Shown: positions 28,801-42,800 of the stretch, one piece after another
Position numbering within the stretch: position 1 is the stretch's first letter
How the letters are laid out: every line of letters starts with the position of its first letter
Origin: Chaetorhynchus papuensis
Lineage: Eukaryota > Chordata > Aves > Passeriformes > Rhipiduridae
Direction: 5' to 3'
NCBI GenBank assembly: GCA_013396525.1
Contig: VWYX01000685.1
Location: 67,330-131,329 of the forward strand
DNA: 64,000 nt
Position numbers and translations under genes: made by a program
Notes under the pieces: generated by a model
Seen by the model: only the letters and a program-made list of their open reading frames with translations
What the model was told of the DNA's origin: nothing
Database searches by the model: none

Positions 28801-31800
28801 ATCTGTCTTCCAGTGCAGCTGGGCTTCAGTGGCATTTGAATGAAACTCACTCTAGTTCTGCTAAAAGAAGGAAAATGATATAGGGGTTTATTTTCAAACA
28901 TGCCCATGTGTGAATTAGGTGAACAGAAATAGTAAACATGTACAGGCTATGTACAAACATTCATCCACAACTGCCAGGAACATCTGTTCTTGGTGTCCAA
29001 AATGAAGGGCCTCTGTGGATTGCATGTACGTATTGTCCCCATTACTGCACCTAGCCTTGGTTCCATAATATGAAACCCTATTTTAATTTATATGAAATGA
29101 ATACATTAATCCAAAGGATGCCAGCCCTGTATGCAACCTCAAAACCATTATTCTAATAAGTAATTTTCTTCACATAATAGCAAACTCTCAATACATGGTC
29201 TTTAGTCAACAAGACTGATAAACACTGAAGTTCCTGTTCACAGATTTATCTTGCTTAATAGATAGAAACATGAAAATGGTATATGTTAGTGAGATACGTC
29301 AGAATTAACACTTTAATCATTGCCATTAGTTATCAATCTCTCAGATTGCCACCTTATGTAGGTATTTGCAGTTAGACTGCAGAATATATCTCTGCCTGAG
29401 GACTCTGGGTAACCCAAAGCAATACAAAAGTATTGTCAAAAGACCAGCCAGGCTCACTAGGAACAGTTTAACTTTGTTTGAAGTTTTGTTCTATGCAAGT
29501 CAAGGTCACTGAGTCACTACTCCCTCTTTTGAATTTTGGATTTAAATTTCCTGATGGGAAAATAAACAATGTTTCTTTTGCCCATTAAAAAATTACTGTG
29601 AAAAAAGATCAAGGCTTGTCTTGCTGCTTGGCAAACAGCTCAGCTTTCAGCAGTAGCTTTAATTTGTTGTTGGATCTGGTTCTATCTTTTGGGATAGTTT
29701 GATTATGTCTAAGCTAAGAAATCTTCAATTTCTACAGAGCCAGTAGTCAAGAGACCCTTTTTCTGATTTCACAAGCAGAAATGCTTTAGCATTACTTCAA
29801 AATTGTAATTTTAAAAATCAAGGCCCTAATATTTCACTGCAGATCACCTTGCTTAGTCACTGCAACCAGGAGAGATCAAATTTCTGCACAAATATAACAC
29901 CCAATTTAACTTGAAAGCTGAGCCCAGTCTCACCTTAACTAAGGGAATTTCAGCTCATGCTACAGGTGTTGAGACCAGTCCCATTCTATAGATGCACCAT
30001 CTGAAAGATGCTGAGCAGATACCCACCAGTGGAACCCAAAGTTATGATTAATATACAAAAATGGCTCTTAAGGACCAAAGTCCAGACAAAGCAAGACGGC
30101 AAGACCCTTAAGTATCACATCCAGCTTCTCTTAGAGCCAACTAGAAAACACCTTATTTTTGTCAGCGCTATAGTATCAGACCCTATATTCTGGCAAATAA
30201 TGGGCATGATACTGCAAGGTTACCTGCAAGGTTATCTTGAAATTGTATTTGGCCTGGAGTTTAGAGGGCTCAGTATCTCACAATACCATCAAAGCCAAAC
30301 TGAAATAGTCCTCTCTCATCCGCTTTTCTTTCTGCACTGCATGAAGTTGGCCTGCAAGCAAATGAAAATAATTTGATTTTCTCACCATTCCTGGACTCTC
30401 AGCCATGTCCCTCAGAAATAAATATGGGGGTTTTTTTGGTCACAGAATCTTATATTTTGCTCTCAGAGAAATTTGGCATAATATTCAATGAAAAGAGTAA
30501 TTGAATAGCACTTGGTGTAACAATTGAGTAAAACTCAGATACCACACTACTGCACACAGTACAAATACCAGCGGCCTAATGGTCTTTAAATTGGATGTAG
30601 TGGAAAGTCCATACTCACAATTCATCCTGATTAACTTGAGAAAAAAAAGCAAGAGGCCAAACACTAATTTTAAGATAGGGGTTTTTTAGTATTTAGTATG
30701 AATTTTACAGGATTCAGCTTTCTATCAATCAACTTCCTGCAGTATCAGATACTATTGATGATTTGATATTTATTTAGTTGTTATTGTATCATAAACCCTG
30801 TACACACTTATGCTGTTCTAAGTCAGAGCAGCACTACTGAAGCTGTCCCAGAGTAAAACTAGTGTGAGTGGAAGCATTCAGAGAATCATCCTTAGGACAT
30901 AAAGATATCACTTTGTCTGCCACAGAAACATTGCCAGCTTTAGGGTGAATGTGGCTACTGTTCAGCAGGGCACAGCAACATTATCCAGCAATGTGAAACA
31001 GGAAATGAATAAAAAAAAAAGACCACATCTAATTGATATTTAAATATGGTAGGATGTAATTACTCATGCTGGAATTCATTCAAAGCATCAGCACTCTGAA
31101 TGTGCCCTTATTAAAAAAAAAAACCAGGAAAAACTACAATCAGTTCTTTACTGTCCACCAACAGAGAAGACTTAGGTTTGGCAGCTAATTGTTAAAAAAT
31201 TGGTTCAATACATATTTCTATGTTTTTCCTCTCTTATGTTTGTTAAGATATACTGCTTCAAATCTACATCTGAAAAAAGAAAGTGGTAGCTCAATTAAAC
31301 AGTACTTAGAAATTTAGAAGCCCTTTACAAGTTTAAAATTCATTGTAAATGTTGCCAGCTTGTATTCATTTTCACAGCACTTCTGAGGGAAAATTAAACA
31401 GCAGAACCACTTTACACATGCCGAAACAACAAAAAGTTTTTTGGCAACTCATATTTAGAGCTAATAGCAAAGCTGAAGCATACATGGTATTGTTTGTTCC
31501 ACATTTGAAACACAACAGCATGACTAATGCAAATGTGTCTTCATGTGATCTGGGCTTGTCTGGCCAGGAAATTAATATGTGAAAAGAAGAAAGTCAGATA
31601 GTAGTTTATTTCTAAAGAGCTCTGTCATTCATCTAAAAACCACTGGTGAGTATCGTCTTTCCTAACTGCCTGTCAAGGGAGCACACCTCTGACTTGAACA
31701 GAGCTGGAATCTGAGCCCTAGAAACTTAAAAAGTGAGACTTCCTAAACACAAATCCTTAATGACTAGAGAGCAAACAGGTTGACGTTGAATTAAAATTCA

Positions 31801-34800
31801 TGTTAGCCAACAAACAAAAAAGGAAAAATTATCATTAATATCAATAAAAACATCTCAGATCTACTCTGACTCATGTATGTGTGGGTAACGTGGAGAAAAT
31901 TAATATACCCAGAAAATTTTAACATTTGTAGAAAAAACCCTGATCTTTGTCATTGACTCTCTTTAAACACCCCATTACATGGGTGATCTCCAGTTATTCA
32001 GCTCAGCTCTCTCTGCCATTTCTACACCACTCTGCTCCATTTAAACTCAACAACTTGATGGACACTAACTCTGATGGACACTTTTGTCTGCACTGATTGA
32101 ATTTTAAAACTTCTTAAAGATTTAAGAATGTTATCCTAGAAAAGTCAAGCAGATAAAAAAAATAAATAGAAATCGAAGTGCAAAAAAAATTGGGTTTAAG
32201 AAGTTTTATTTTGTGTGTGTATCTTTTGAGCTCCTAGGGTGCATAATAATGTTCTTAATTTCACTCTTTATAAATGCAAAATAGCAACTTTGCACAAAAA
32301 TGGACACCTGGGAGCACATGGTCATGAAAACAGAGCCTGAGGTGTCCTGGCATTCTAGCACAGTCTGAGTCCAGAAATGCTGAAAATCAGACTTCCAAGA
32401 CATAAGATTCTCCATTTGCTAGTTTAGACATCCCATGTACAAGCACTAGCAGTGCCACCCCTTGCATTACCTAAGGTGGTTTTGACATTCGACATTTTTT
32501 TAAAACAATTTCTTAGGCTGTATCTCTTCTGGGAAGCTTCCTTCTCCTTGTTACAAAATTACAATTGCAAGTTATATGTGACTCTCCAGTGTGAAGAGAA
32601 GACAATTCTCGTTTTATCACCTGATCATTTCCCAATTCTCATTTTATTCATGATTATTCTTAAGTGGTTTAAATCCAGCACCGACATAGCTGGCAGATAC
32701 CAAAATCTGGGGTCCTGGTCCCCACAACTGGCATTTCAATGTGAATAAAAGAGATATCTTTCTGCACCTAATTGCCAACCATTGGAGACTTAAAACTCAG
32801 AGGTCCTTGGGTGAAATGCACCTAATGGGCACAAAATGATTGCATGCCTCTGTGCTGATCCCACCCAGAGCTGTATAATAGATGTTGTACCACATATATA
32901 AAACTTAGATGCTGAACAGAAGAGTGCAGATCTGTGGCAAACACAGCTCTGGCTCGAAACACAGTAGAAGAAAGCTCAGCAAAAATGTTTCAGAAAATTT
33001 AACCCAAAACACTGACTGTACAAATTTAACTGAGTACACTTGATGGAGATGAGACTAATAAAAGCCCAGCTGCTTAGCACTTTTGACTTTCAGCACTCTC
33101 TGCTTACATGCAAGACGATTTTGGTTCCAAATTGCACATTGCTGGCTGGAGATTAATAGGTAGACTGAACATATGCTCTCTGTCTTGTTTTAGGAGAAAA
33201 GAATAACCAAAGTTTAAAAAGTGAAGTCTGAAAACCAGTCTCAGTAATGCAAACAGATCTTAAGGCAGCCTCTTCCTCTCTGCAATGATTAATATTAATG
33301 CAACATCTTTCCTTTTTACTTACGAAAGAGTGACAAAAAAGTCCAGTCCTGCATTACTTAGCCTCTTCTGTGCCTTAAACAAGACAACCAGACAATACCC
33401 AACAGACCTTCCCCTTTTTTAGGTTTTTTTTACATACTTTTATGAAGGGTCTTAGCAATTTTTCTAAGGCAAAACAGAATAAAACAGCATAAACACAATT
33501 TAGTTAATACTGCTGGATTATGATATCTCCATCCTCTCTCTAGAGTGATGCCCAGTGGCATCAGTCTTCATTTCTAAAAATAATTTTGTACCCATATTTT
33601 TATTTTGCCACAATGAAAACTAGTGACAAACATGCCACCAATAGTATTTGCCAGCAAAATCTTTCAGAAGGACATATCTGCATAAAAAAAGTGTGTTAAC
33701 AACATTCTCATACATATTTGCCCATTTTTGGAGACATGCAGTTCTGTTTTAAGACCCTAAATTGGTGACTGCAGAGGCTGACAAAAATACTACAGTAAAG
33801 GATGTCAAATGCTGCTCTGTGAAGTTATTTTAAGGGTCTGTTAAGGTGGATTACAGAATTCATGTAGGTTGCAGGACCCTGATCATTATTGATCACCCCT
33901 GATCAAGAGGGTGCTTGACTTAATTTTTACAGGGCTGATATTTTCATGCTTTATACTGTATTAGCTTATGGGCTAAAATAAACCACATGGCTGATGAAGT
34001 AAAGCTGAAACTTGTTTTTTCCTGTCTAGTAGAATTTCTAAAGTTGGTCACTTGCTTTGAGAAACTTGGTGTCCTGCTGCCCTGGCACCTTAAATTAAGA
34101 CAGTCCTGCATGAGCAAGTCAATATATATTTGCAAGGAAGAAAGTGACAAAACAGCCGTGCTCTTTCCTATAAATCATACATCCTCCATTCCCCTTTCTT
34201 TTTAATGGCACTCAGAGGAGCACATGGGCTGCAGATCACAAATGGGGGACCATCACTTCCCTCCCCAGCCAGCTCAGTGGTGGCATTCAGGTGTTCCATG
34301 TGCAATTCAAACTGCCCTTTACATTTAGTAATCAATATGAAACATCACTAATGTTTGACTCATCGTTAGAAGTGGTTTTTACACTGCCAAAAGAAGACAA
34401 GGCTAATGGGAATCTGCACCTTCCCAATGGCTCCAAGGACACCGGCTCCCTGCACCCCTTCTTAGCCCTCTGAGTCATCCAGTACCAACACCCTACACAA
34501 ACAAAAACTCCCGGTACATAAAATCAACCTCTTGAGAAAATTGTGTTGTTCCTCAGAAAGAAACCAAAGTATATGAAAGACATCGCCAAAGCTCCATTTG
34601 CTTAAACCTGCATGGAGTTATCTTAGTGAAAATTTAGAGAAGCCAAATAACCCTAAGAAGGAAATGCTTCCCATCATAAAGAAATACCTCACCAGTGGCT
34701 CCCTGCCAGCCCAGTCTGTGACAAGGAATGGAGGACACCAGCTCCTCTAGAGCAGCACAATCAAAACCAGGCAGCAGTCATTCTGCCTACTCAAAAATCA

Positions 34801-35740
34801 CTTCATTGGAGTCTCCCTGGTGCAAAACCAGTGTTGTGGCCCAGGTCCTGGCCAACAGCAGGTCAATGCTACTATTCCTAGGTGTGCTTGTGGATATTGT
34901 TTTCATGAGTTACTGCCATTGTTGCAATGAGGCCAATCCCAGAAATAAAATAAACAGTGTATAGTCAAAGCCAAGCACGTTTGATTTTAAAGTAGTACCA
35001 AACAAGGGAATTTGCAAAAATTAAAATTGTAAAAGCATGTGTTATATTTCTGTTTCATAATAAGAATAAAAATAGTAGTCTGGAAAAAGAAAGTTTTATT
35101 CCGTTTTCAGTGCTAAGAACACCTACATGGAATAATTCCATATTCACAGTTGTTTCTCCTCTACAGCTACTATCTGTAAGCTGACATGGAAGTCAATACA
35201 CAATACAGTCTAGTGCAGTGAATGGAGTTTTTATGAGACTGTAAGAATTTTTGTCTTCTTTGCAATCCTCACATTATAGATTTGTAATAGAAGGAGATGA
35301 CCCAGCAATCTGCACAGCCCATATAGTGCATCCCATTGTCTCACTGGGACTTGGTGAGCTGCTCACAGTTTATGGGTACAGCAGAGCTCAAGTGGAGTGT
35401 AAATACTTTAATGTCTTCCTTGCTTATGTCATTCCTGAGCAGTAGCCCTCCATCTATAGAATACTGTCTGAGCTGCTACAGATATGTCTATTCAAATGTG
35501 CCTTAATATTCAGCTGACTGTGCCTTTTTGACATGTCCCATCAAATAGCCAATAATGATGTATTTTTTGGCATTCCTGAAACTGCTTCCCATGTCTCTCA
35601 ATTACTTGCCCCCAGCAAAATGGCTGCAGTTATTAGCTTGTGCTTCACTGTGTCATTTGTGTTATTCTAGTTTGATGTGAAGTATGACTTCCTGCCACTT
35701 ACTTGCTGATGGCAACTAGCTGCCTTTCCTTCCCCCTGAG
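25881..35740. other. intergenic, no gene recognised
   Basis: About 10 kb of AT-rich DNA. The open frames here (the longest near 30008-30376 and 28215-28577) lack start context, domains and splice partners. Conserved enhancers could be present but cannot be recognised from one sequence. Confidence 0.4.
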
Positions 35741-35741
35741 G

Positions 35742-35827
35742 TTTTGTTTCCCCTCTGAAACATACGAGATTTTTGTTTCCCCTCTGAAACATACGAGATT
35801 TTTGTTTCCCCTCTGAAACATACGAGA
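35742..35827. repeat. 29-bp minisatellite, three copies
   Basis: Units at 35742-35769, 35770-35798 and 35799-35827, each built on GTTTCCCCTCTGAAACATAC with a T-run between. The copies look identical apart from the T-run length of the first, so the expansion is recent. Confidence 0.93.
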
Positions 35828-38800
35828 TTTTTTGCTGACCAGAAGCATAATTATTCTTCATTGTCGGTAAACTCCTCAGTTTCTATTCTGTTTAAGTTCT
35901 GTTCACGTCCAGCGTATGGGTACTATACTTACTTAGTAACAAATAAACTTAATTATACTGGGGTATAATTAAGGGGTATTTTCAAAGTACCAAACCCAAA
36001 CAGCATTCTATCAGATATGGTCAAAAAAAGACAGCCATAGAAAAATTACTTGGAACTTATGATCATGATTTATTGTTGTTGCTGCTGATCACCTGAGATT
36101 GTAGTCTTTGATTCCAAAATACAATTCCGTATTAACATATGCACAGTAATGATACAAACTGACTTGGCAGAGGTTTTTAGTTTGGTTTTGTGAAGAAGAA
36201 TGAGCGTTTAATTTAATCTGGCTTGCTTAGAATCAGCCAAAAATAAAGCCCACTGAAAATCATTCCTGTCTGTGTTATTTCCATTTGTCAGAAGAAAATA
36301 ACAATTTTGTAAATTTTTTAAATTCAATCTCCATTAAACAGTGATTACAGAAAACATCTTTTGTCCATTTCTGGGTATCACACATAGCTGACCTGGAGTT
36401 TCTGATGAAACTGGTGGGGAATTGCAAACTCTTAACAGGGAACTGAAAACAAAATCCAGACAGTGAAAAAAACCCCAAAAAACAAACAGCTGAAGTCAGG
36501 ATAAAAGGCAGTCAAAGCACGGAGGCAACAGAAGCGTGTCTATGCCACATAATCCCATGTTCTGGCCTACTTCATTATTCCTTTTACTGTTTTCTGTATA
36601 TTGTGTTTCCAGACTGTGCAATTAGATGATTGTTTGTTGACTGTATATATAACAAGTGGTACTTCAGCACTCTAATATTTCCTGATGTATTTAAAGGAGC
36701 AAGTGTGCCCAGGCCTCTCAGTGTTCAGCTCTGAATCCCCCCCTGAGCAGTCATCCTTCCCCTCCATGCTCTATTTGGCAAAGGAGCAGCTCTAATCCTT
36801 CAAACCACAAATGGGTCTGACACGATGAATTTGGGATGTGAACCAAGTCTGTAGCTGAACAGCAAGAACAGATATGAAACCAGCACGAAGATCATGCTAA
36901 ACCTGTAGGTTTGCATTAAACAGTGCCAGGGACCATGACTGACAAAATGGTAAATTCTGTGCTGCAGGACACGGCTCACACATCAGGCTGGTCCCTGGCC
37001 ATATCAGCCAGTGCTCTCACAGGCCACTCCCGAGGACTTTTACAGGGATGAACTCCTTGAGGACCATTCCCAGCAGGCAGTGTGTGCCCCACCACGTTGT
37101 TTGACAGCCTAAGATTGTTTACATGGGCAGGGTACATCATGCCTGTTGGTCTCTTTATCAGTAAACAAACCTTAATACTTCGAATACACTAACCCAGGTG
37201 CAGCTTTACAGCCCTAGCATCCCCTAATGTGCCACAGGGGTATCTACCCTAGATTCACTAATATGTCACCATCTTAAGATTTGGACACAAGAAAAACCAC
37301 AACTGTGATTCATCTCTGACCAAAAGAACCTTTTAGTTCAGTGGAACAGCAGCCAGCAGTTTAATTTTATGCCATATGCCACTGTATTTGTATACACTGG
37401 GTTAGATGTGTAAAGTGCTCATTCCACCTTATGTTGTCAAGGGAGAATTGCTCAGCATCCATTTGATATTTCACACAATGTCAAATTTAAAAGGTTTAGG
37501 ATGAGAAATGTGAGAGAAAGTGATATAAACAGATTAATAGAGAACTGTTTAGACCAATATGTATTGTGCATCATCTAAATGGATATTTGTTTATTTATTA
37601 TTTTTTCCATTGTTTATTTGTTACAATATTCTTCTCACACTTTTTTTTTTTGTAGCAAAAATTTAGCCTCTGTCTGGACTACATTTCAGACTAGATAGTA
37701 GTAAAAATGTTCAGAGTTTGTTTTTTTTATTCATATGACTAGTTGTAGAGGGACTCCACAGCTTGACATGGTCTGGGAAGAAGACATTCACAAGAAAGCT
37801 TGTGGAAGAATGAGAGACCTGTCATTTAGAGAGACCAGCTATTAACCTGGTAATAGAGGCAGGAGGAAAGCACCATTGGACTGTCTATCACAGCTTTTTA
37901 GTTCCCAGTCTATTCTCACAGTAACATATTCATTCCACGTATGATTTGCTCCTAAAATCAGGCTTACAGTCTGCAGCCTAACATAAAAGCAACACAGAAA
38001 TAGTTGCAAGCTTTACAAAACAACACAAATTACTTTTCACAACATTAATCAATTGGCCTACATTTTACTGGGGAAAAGTCATCAGCGTAGATAATAATCA
38101 TTAAAAAAAGAAAACAAATCTGTTTCTCCATCAGGTTCAATATTGCTAAACAGCAAAGAAATGAGAAAACAGAACCAAACATTGTGAAAACTGTTTATAA
38201 CCAAGATAGCTGGGTAAAACAAGCAATTTGAATACGTTCTGGAAGCAGCAAATGTCCCTCTAAATTGCCTGCCTCTGACGGTTCACATGTATATGTGATT
38301 CACACAGAAATCAATGTAAAACTCTAACTATACTTTCTTTTGCTCAACAACTCAAAGAACCTCAGCATGAGTCTCACAGAAGAGAAAGAGAAGCTGATAC
38401 TTTTACCTTGGCACCTGTAATTTAACATAAACTGTAAAAAAAATGGACATATTTAAAAATGGTTTTTTATTTGTTCCAACAACATCTGAAAAGAAATTGT
38501 TGTAGGCTTTAGTTTGAGTTCAGTCCTGCAAAGTGCTAAGAAAGAAATCCTGGTGTCACCTAAGACACAGCTAAAAAAAAATAAATCATGAAAAGGAGAC
38601 CTCACATGCACCACACTTACCTTACTTGTTCTAACGTAAAACTATATAGCTCCTCTGAAGTAAATGCAGCAAAAATTGGCTTCATTTTTAGCATAAGTGA
38701 CAAGCACACACTGTAGAAAAAAAATCACCCTCCTTATCTGTGTGTGGGGGGTTTGGCCCCACTTACACCCAGAGCTTCAAGCGTTTCCCTGTGCCAAAGT

Positions 38801-39680
38801 GCCAAAGGAGTGGTTTTTGGTAAGTGCTCCTCTGAATGAAGCCTGCAGAAGCTAATTGCAAGCCATAGTAAATTAAAAGAATCAGAAGGTAAAGTGGGGA
38901 GAGGTTAAATAACTTTAAAGCTACAGTGGTAAATTTGCCTATTTCATAACAAAGTTTCTATCTATAATTCTGCAAGTCATAGAAAAATCTGGTGTTCTCA
39001 TGCCAAATTAATTCATCTGGCCTAGGAAAATCCCGTACTTAATTAAACGTGATACACATGTAGCCTTCAAAGTCAGGATATCTGCCTGCAACGATCACCC
39101 TGTTTCTAAAAGATACACGTCTAATTAACAAAGCTGTTAGGGATGGTAATTAAACAAAGTAAGAAGGAGAAGCCTCTGGCATAGCTCTGTTGCAAATGTG
39201 AAACCTCATTCAAAACAGTGAGGTTTCACCCGAAAAATGTACCATTTTAGTACACGGTACCAATGGCAAGAGGGACAGGTAATAGGAAGGCAGCTGAGCA
39301 CTGCCCCTGACTGATGAGTAAAGCACTTCCCTGCTGTCTAGGAGGCCAGCAGAAATTGAGATGGTGACTTCGGGAATCAGCAACGCTGGTGAAATGGCTG
39401 CAGCTTCTCACCTGTGGAGCCAAGGGCTCTGGTATCCCAGCACAAAACAGCACTACAGCAACTGGCAAAGTGCTGTCCACATCATGCATCTTGTCCTTAT
39501 CAATGCTCTTGGGCACAAAACAAATGGAAGGGCCATGCAAACACGAAAGTGAGGTTAGGAAATGAGTTTCCCAGTTTTAACTGCAAAAGAACAGGATTTA
39601 TATTGCCCACCACTAGCACTTTACTGCCCCTGCAGCTTTGATGAGGCTTTGATGTGGTTCCGTGTGACAGTCTCGTGTGA
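35828..39680. other. intergenic, no gene recognised
   Basis: AT-rich noncoding DNA. The stretch at 36.7-37.2 kb is more GC-rich and might be an old repeat, but I cannot assign it to a family. Confidence 0.4.
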
Positions 39681-39805
39681 GGTGAGGGAAACCTGCTGGG
39701 GGAGCTGGAGTTGCTGTGGGGTGAGGGAAACCTGCTGGGGGAGCTGGAGTTGCTGTGGGGTGAGGGAAACCTGCTGGGGGAGCTGGAGTTGCTGTGGGGT
39801 GAGGG
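39681..39805. repeat. 39-bp minisatellite, 3.2 copies
   Basis: Units 39681-39719, 39720-39758 and 39759-39797 (starting GGTGAGGGAAACCTGC) are identical, followed by a partial unit to 39805. Because 39 is a multiple of three, open frames stay open across it on both strands, which explains the cluster of overlapping false open frames at 39500-39951. Confidence 0.95.
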
Positions 39806-42800
39806 CAGAACTGGTGAGAAACACTCCAAGCTCTTTCCAAGAGCTCTTTGGCAGAGTGGGAGGATGTTTTTCAGAGGGTTCATCAGCATCACAGCCCAGA
39901 GGTCTGTACCTTAACCTAACCCATATAAGCACCTGTCTTAGTCTGAGGTGACTCAGTTATCTTGGAAGATGAACAAGAAAATCCTACATATGTAAGGTGG
40001 TGAAACAGTGGGATTTTTTTGTCTTGTTGAACTTAAATAAATGAATGAAGTTTTTGTTTGTGTTGCATGGCTTGGCTGATGTAGTTTATGGCTGTCAGCA
40101 GCTCATGATATTGCAGAAACAGTAACTCTATAGCAGAGTCCAAGTGACAGAGGTGACAGTAAGCAGTGCATTTCAGAAACCTATGCTCCCCTCAGGGCTG
40201 CTCACTGCTGCAGCCCCTAGCACAGCACTGATTGGAAAAGCATGGCTATGCCCTAAGCCCACTTTAGCCCACATTTCCTTCAATCTCACACACACATTCC
40301 AAGGAATCTAGTTAGTGCTTCTCCTCTTAGCACTGAAATTACGATGGGTTCTGATTAACTTGCTCCTGGTGGATTCAAAACAGGCCCAGCAGCTGTAACT
40401 TGCACAGTCAAGAAGAAGGCAGGAGTTTATCTTTCATGTTTGAGGGAAACTGTATCTTTACCTGAAGAAGCTGGTATTTCTGAACTCAAAAATAAAACAT
40501 GATGCCATGAAAAATGTCCGTGTCCTACATTACTTGTTAGATTTTCCATCACTCTATGAATGCAGGAAACACTGTCTGCCCATTTACACCTTCGTGGCTC
40601 AGTAATGAAAGTCTTTTGTGGAGGAAAAAGAAAGAAAAGCCTAGAAGAGCTAAGCCTAGGAGCTAGTCATTACTCTTCTTGTCAGTGGCTGCATCTCAGT
40701 GAACTTTATAAGTAATTCATGATAGTCCTTTATGGTTTTCTTACTCCACAGCATAGTGGGACTATCCATCGAGACTGTGATTCCTTCTTGGGCTTTACAA
40801 AGAGTCAATGGTTGGCCAAGAAGAGACAAAGGATGTTTGTGAATCTGTTGAACTGAGGGGCTATTACATTTTTAGCTAAACTTGAGAGGAGGAAAACGTC
40901 ATCTAGAGACAAAAGGAGCATATTCAACCCATATGTCAAAGCCTAATAAATCCTGTCTTTAATTTTGGGATTGTGAATGGATCAATTAAATGGATGTTCC
41001 ATTCCTGAATGAACCCTTGTAGTTTTTATCCATTTGTAGCATAAAAGCATTTTACTGAGTGGTAACCAGGGGCTCAGAAACAAAGGACTCTTGAGCCCAC
41101 TTTCATTTCCTTTTCCCAAAGAGCTCAAGTCTGAAATAGTCTTCAGATTGAACCAGAAATTAGGACTCCACACTTAAGCAAAGTAATAAATGAAGCCTCT
41201 CCACAACAGTGGCACTGCTGGCTAAATGATAAAATATGTAGATAAAAGCTTTTCATTTGGAGCATCTCATGAGAGTATTTCTAAGAGGTAAGAGCACTTC
41301 AGAAGCTGAGGAACATTTTTTTCCTCCTTTTCACAAGAAATAATTCTTCTATAGAACATAGAAAGTGGCAAGGGACATAATTTTCCTTCCCACTCTGGGG
41401 AAGGTGATAGGCTCTCCTCAGAGCCAGGAAAACAGGTGAAGCCAAACTCTGACATTGTGCTTGCAGTGCTGATTCACCTGCACAGAGTCACACCATAAAC
41501 TGAGCAGTCACGAAGGCACAGATGAGCATGCCAGGACCAGCATGACTTCACCTTTGCATGGCGAGGATGGAAGAGCAGGCTTCATCCAGTGACACATTGC
41601 CCAGAGGTGAAATGTTTAACAACAACGGCTGGGGAGAAGAAAGGAAAAGCAGAGGGCATCACGACAAGGGTCTTCTGAGGCACCTGGTGCCATGAGCAGT
41701 GAGCTGGGTGTGCCCCAGCTGCTGCCCTAGCTCAGCAGGTGTGCACAGCAGGTCAGGGAGCCACACTTTTCTGAAATGAACCAGGAATGCAGCAATCCCC
41801 AAAGAAATATGTCATTAAGGACAGCAACCATGCTCCTGGCACCATTGCAGTTTCTTCCTGCTCTCCACAGCTGATAACACATATCAAAGGCAGAGATTTC
41901 AATTCCTGCCAGTTTTTGACCCTCCATCTTCCACCCTCCTCCCACAGATTCACAAAATACCAGCTATCTCCTCCTCATCTCAGAGTTACAGTTGGTTCAG
42001 CATGTGAATATTTGCTTACTGCAGTGACAAACAGGAAAAGTTAGATTTAATTTTGTTTGTGTGACTATCTGCTTGCCTGTGTGATGTCATTAACAACACC
42101 TGGGATCTGTAGCTCCAAATAAATCACCAAGAGAATAAAAAGTTTCAGCACGTCCCTTAAGAGATGGGCTGATCAGGACATTGGAGAAGAAAAATTAGTT
42201 GTAACTTGCATTTACACAGGGATCTTCCTAAGTGTCCAGGCTCCAGAAGAGGTGGGTTCATTTTTGCCCTACCTTTTTCAGATGTGGGAAGACTACAACA
42301 TCGAGAGAGCAAATAACTACAGTGAGGTCAGTCTTCAGTCAGCTGTGGAGCAGGACACAGGTGCTGGGGCTTATTTATATCATCCTGTGCCACCAATACA
42401 CAGCAACTCAGCAGTAAGCCAGTTTCAGAAACCAGCTCCAAATCCAGTTCATCAAAGTCACACTGACTGATGGAAGATGCCTGTGTATCTCATGAATAAT
42501 CTTGTTGGTTCATGCTTCCTCCATTACCACGTCCCTCACCTGCAGGGCATGGTGCAGAGAGATTGTCAGGTTTCTCACATTCACCTGGCACTCAGTTATT
42601 TGACTCCTGCATCACACAGAATCCCATTTACATAAGGAGCTTTTCAAGGCATCTCCAAATCAAAATCACGTGAATCAAATCCATGGGTGAAGTAGCTGAC
42701 AAGCACAGTCATAACAGAAGAGGGACTATAAGCTTTCAGCTTGGTTTTAGAGAACCAACTAAGCACACGCACAGCCCATCTGCCAGACTGCAGCTTGCCT

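Noticed and set aside
30008..30376. 122-codon plus-strand open frame
   Set aside because: No domain, no repeat match and no splice context; consistent with chance.
39500..39951. Five overlapping open frames with repeated 13-residue units
   Set aside because: They are produced by the 39-bp minisatellite, whose unit is a multiple of three and lacks stops in several frames.
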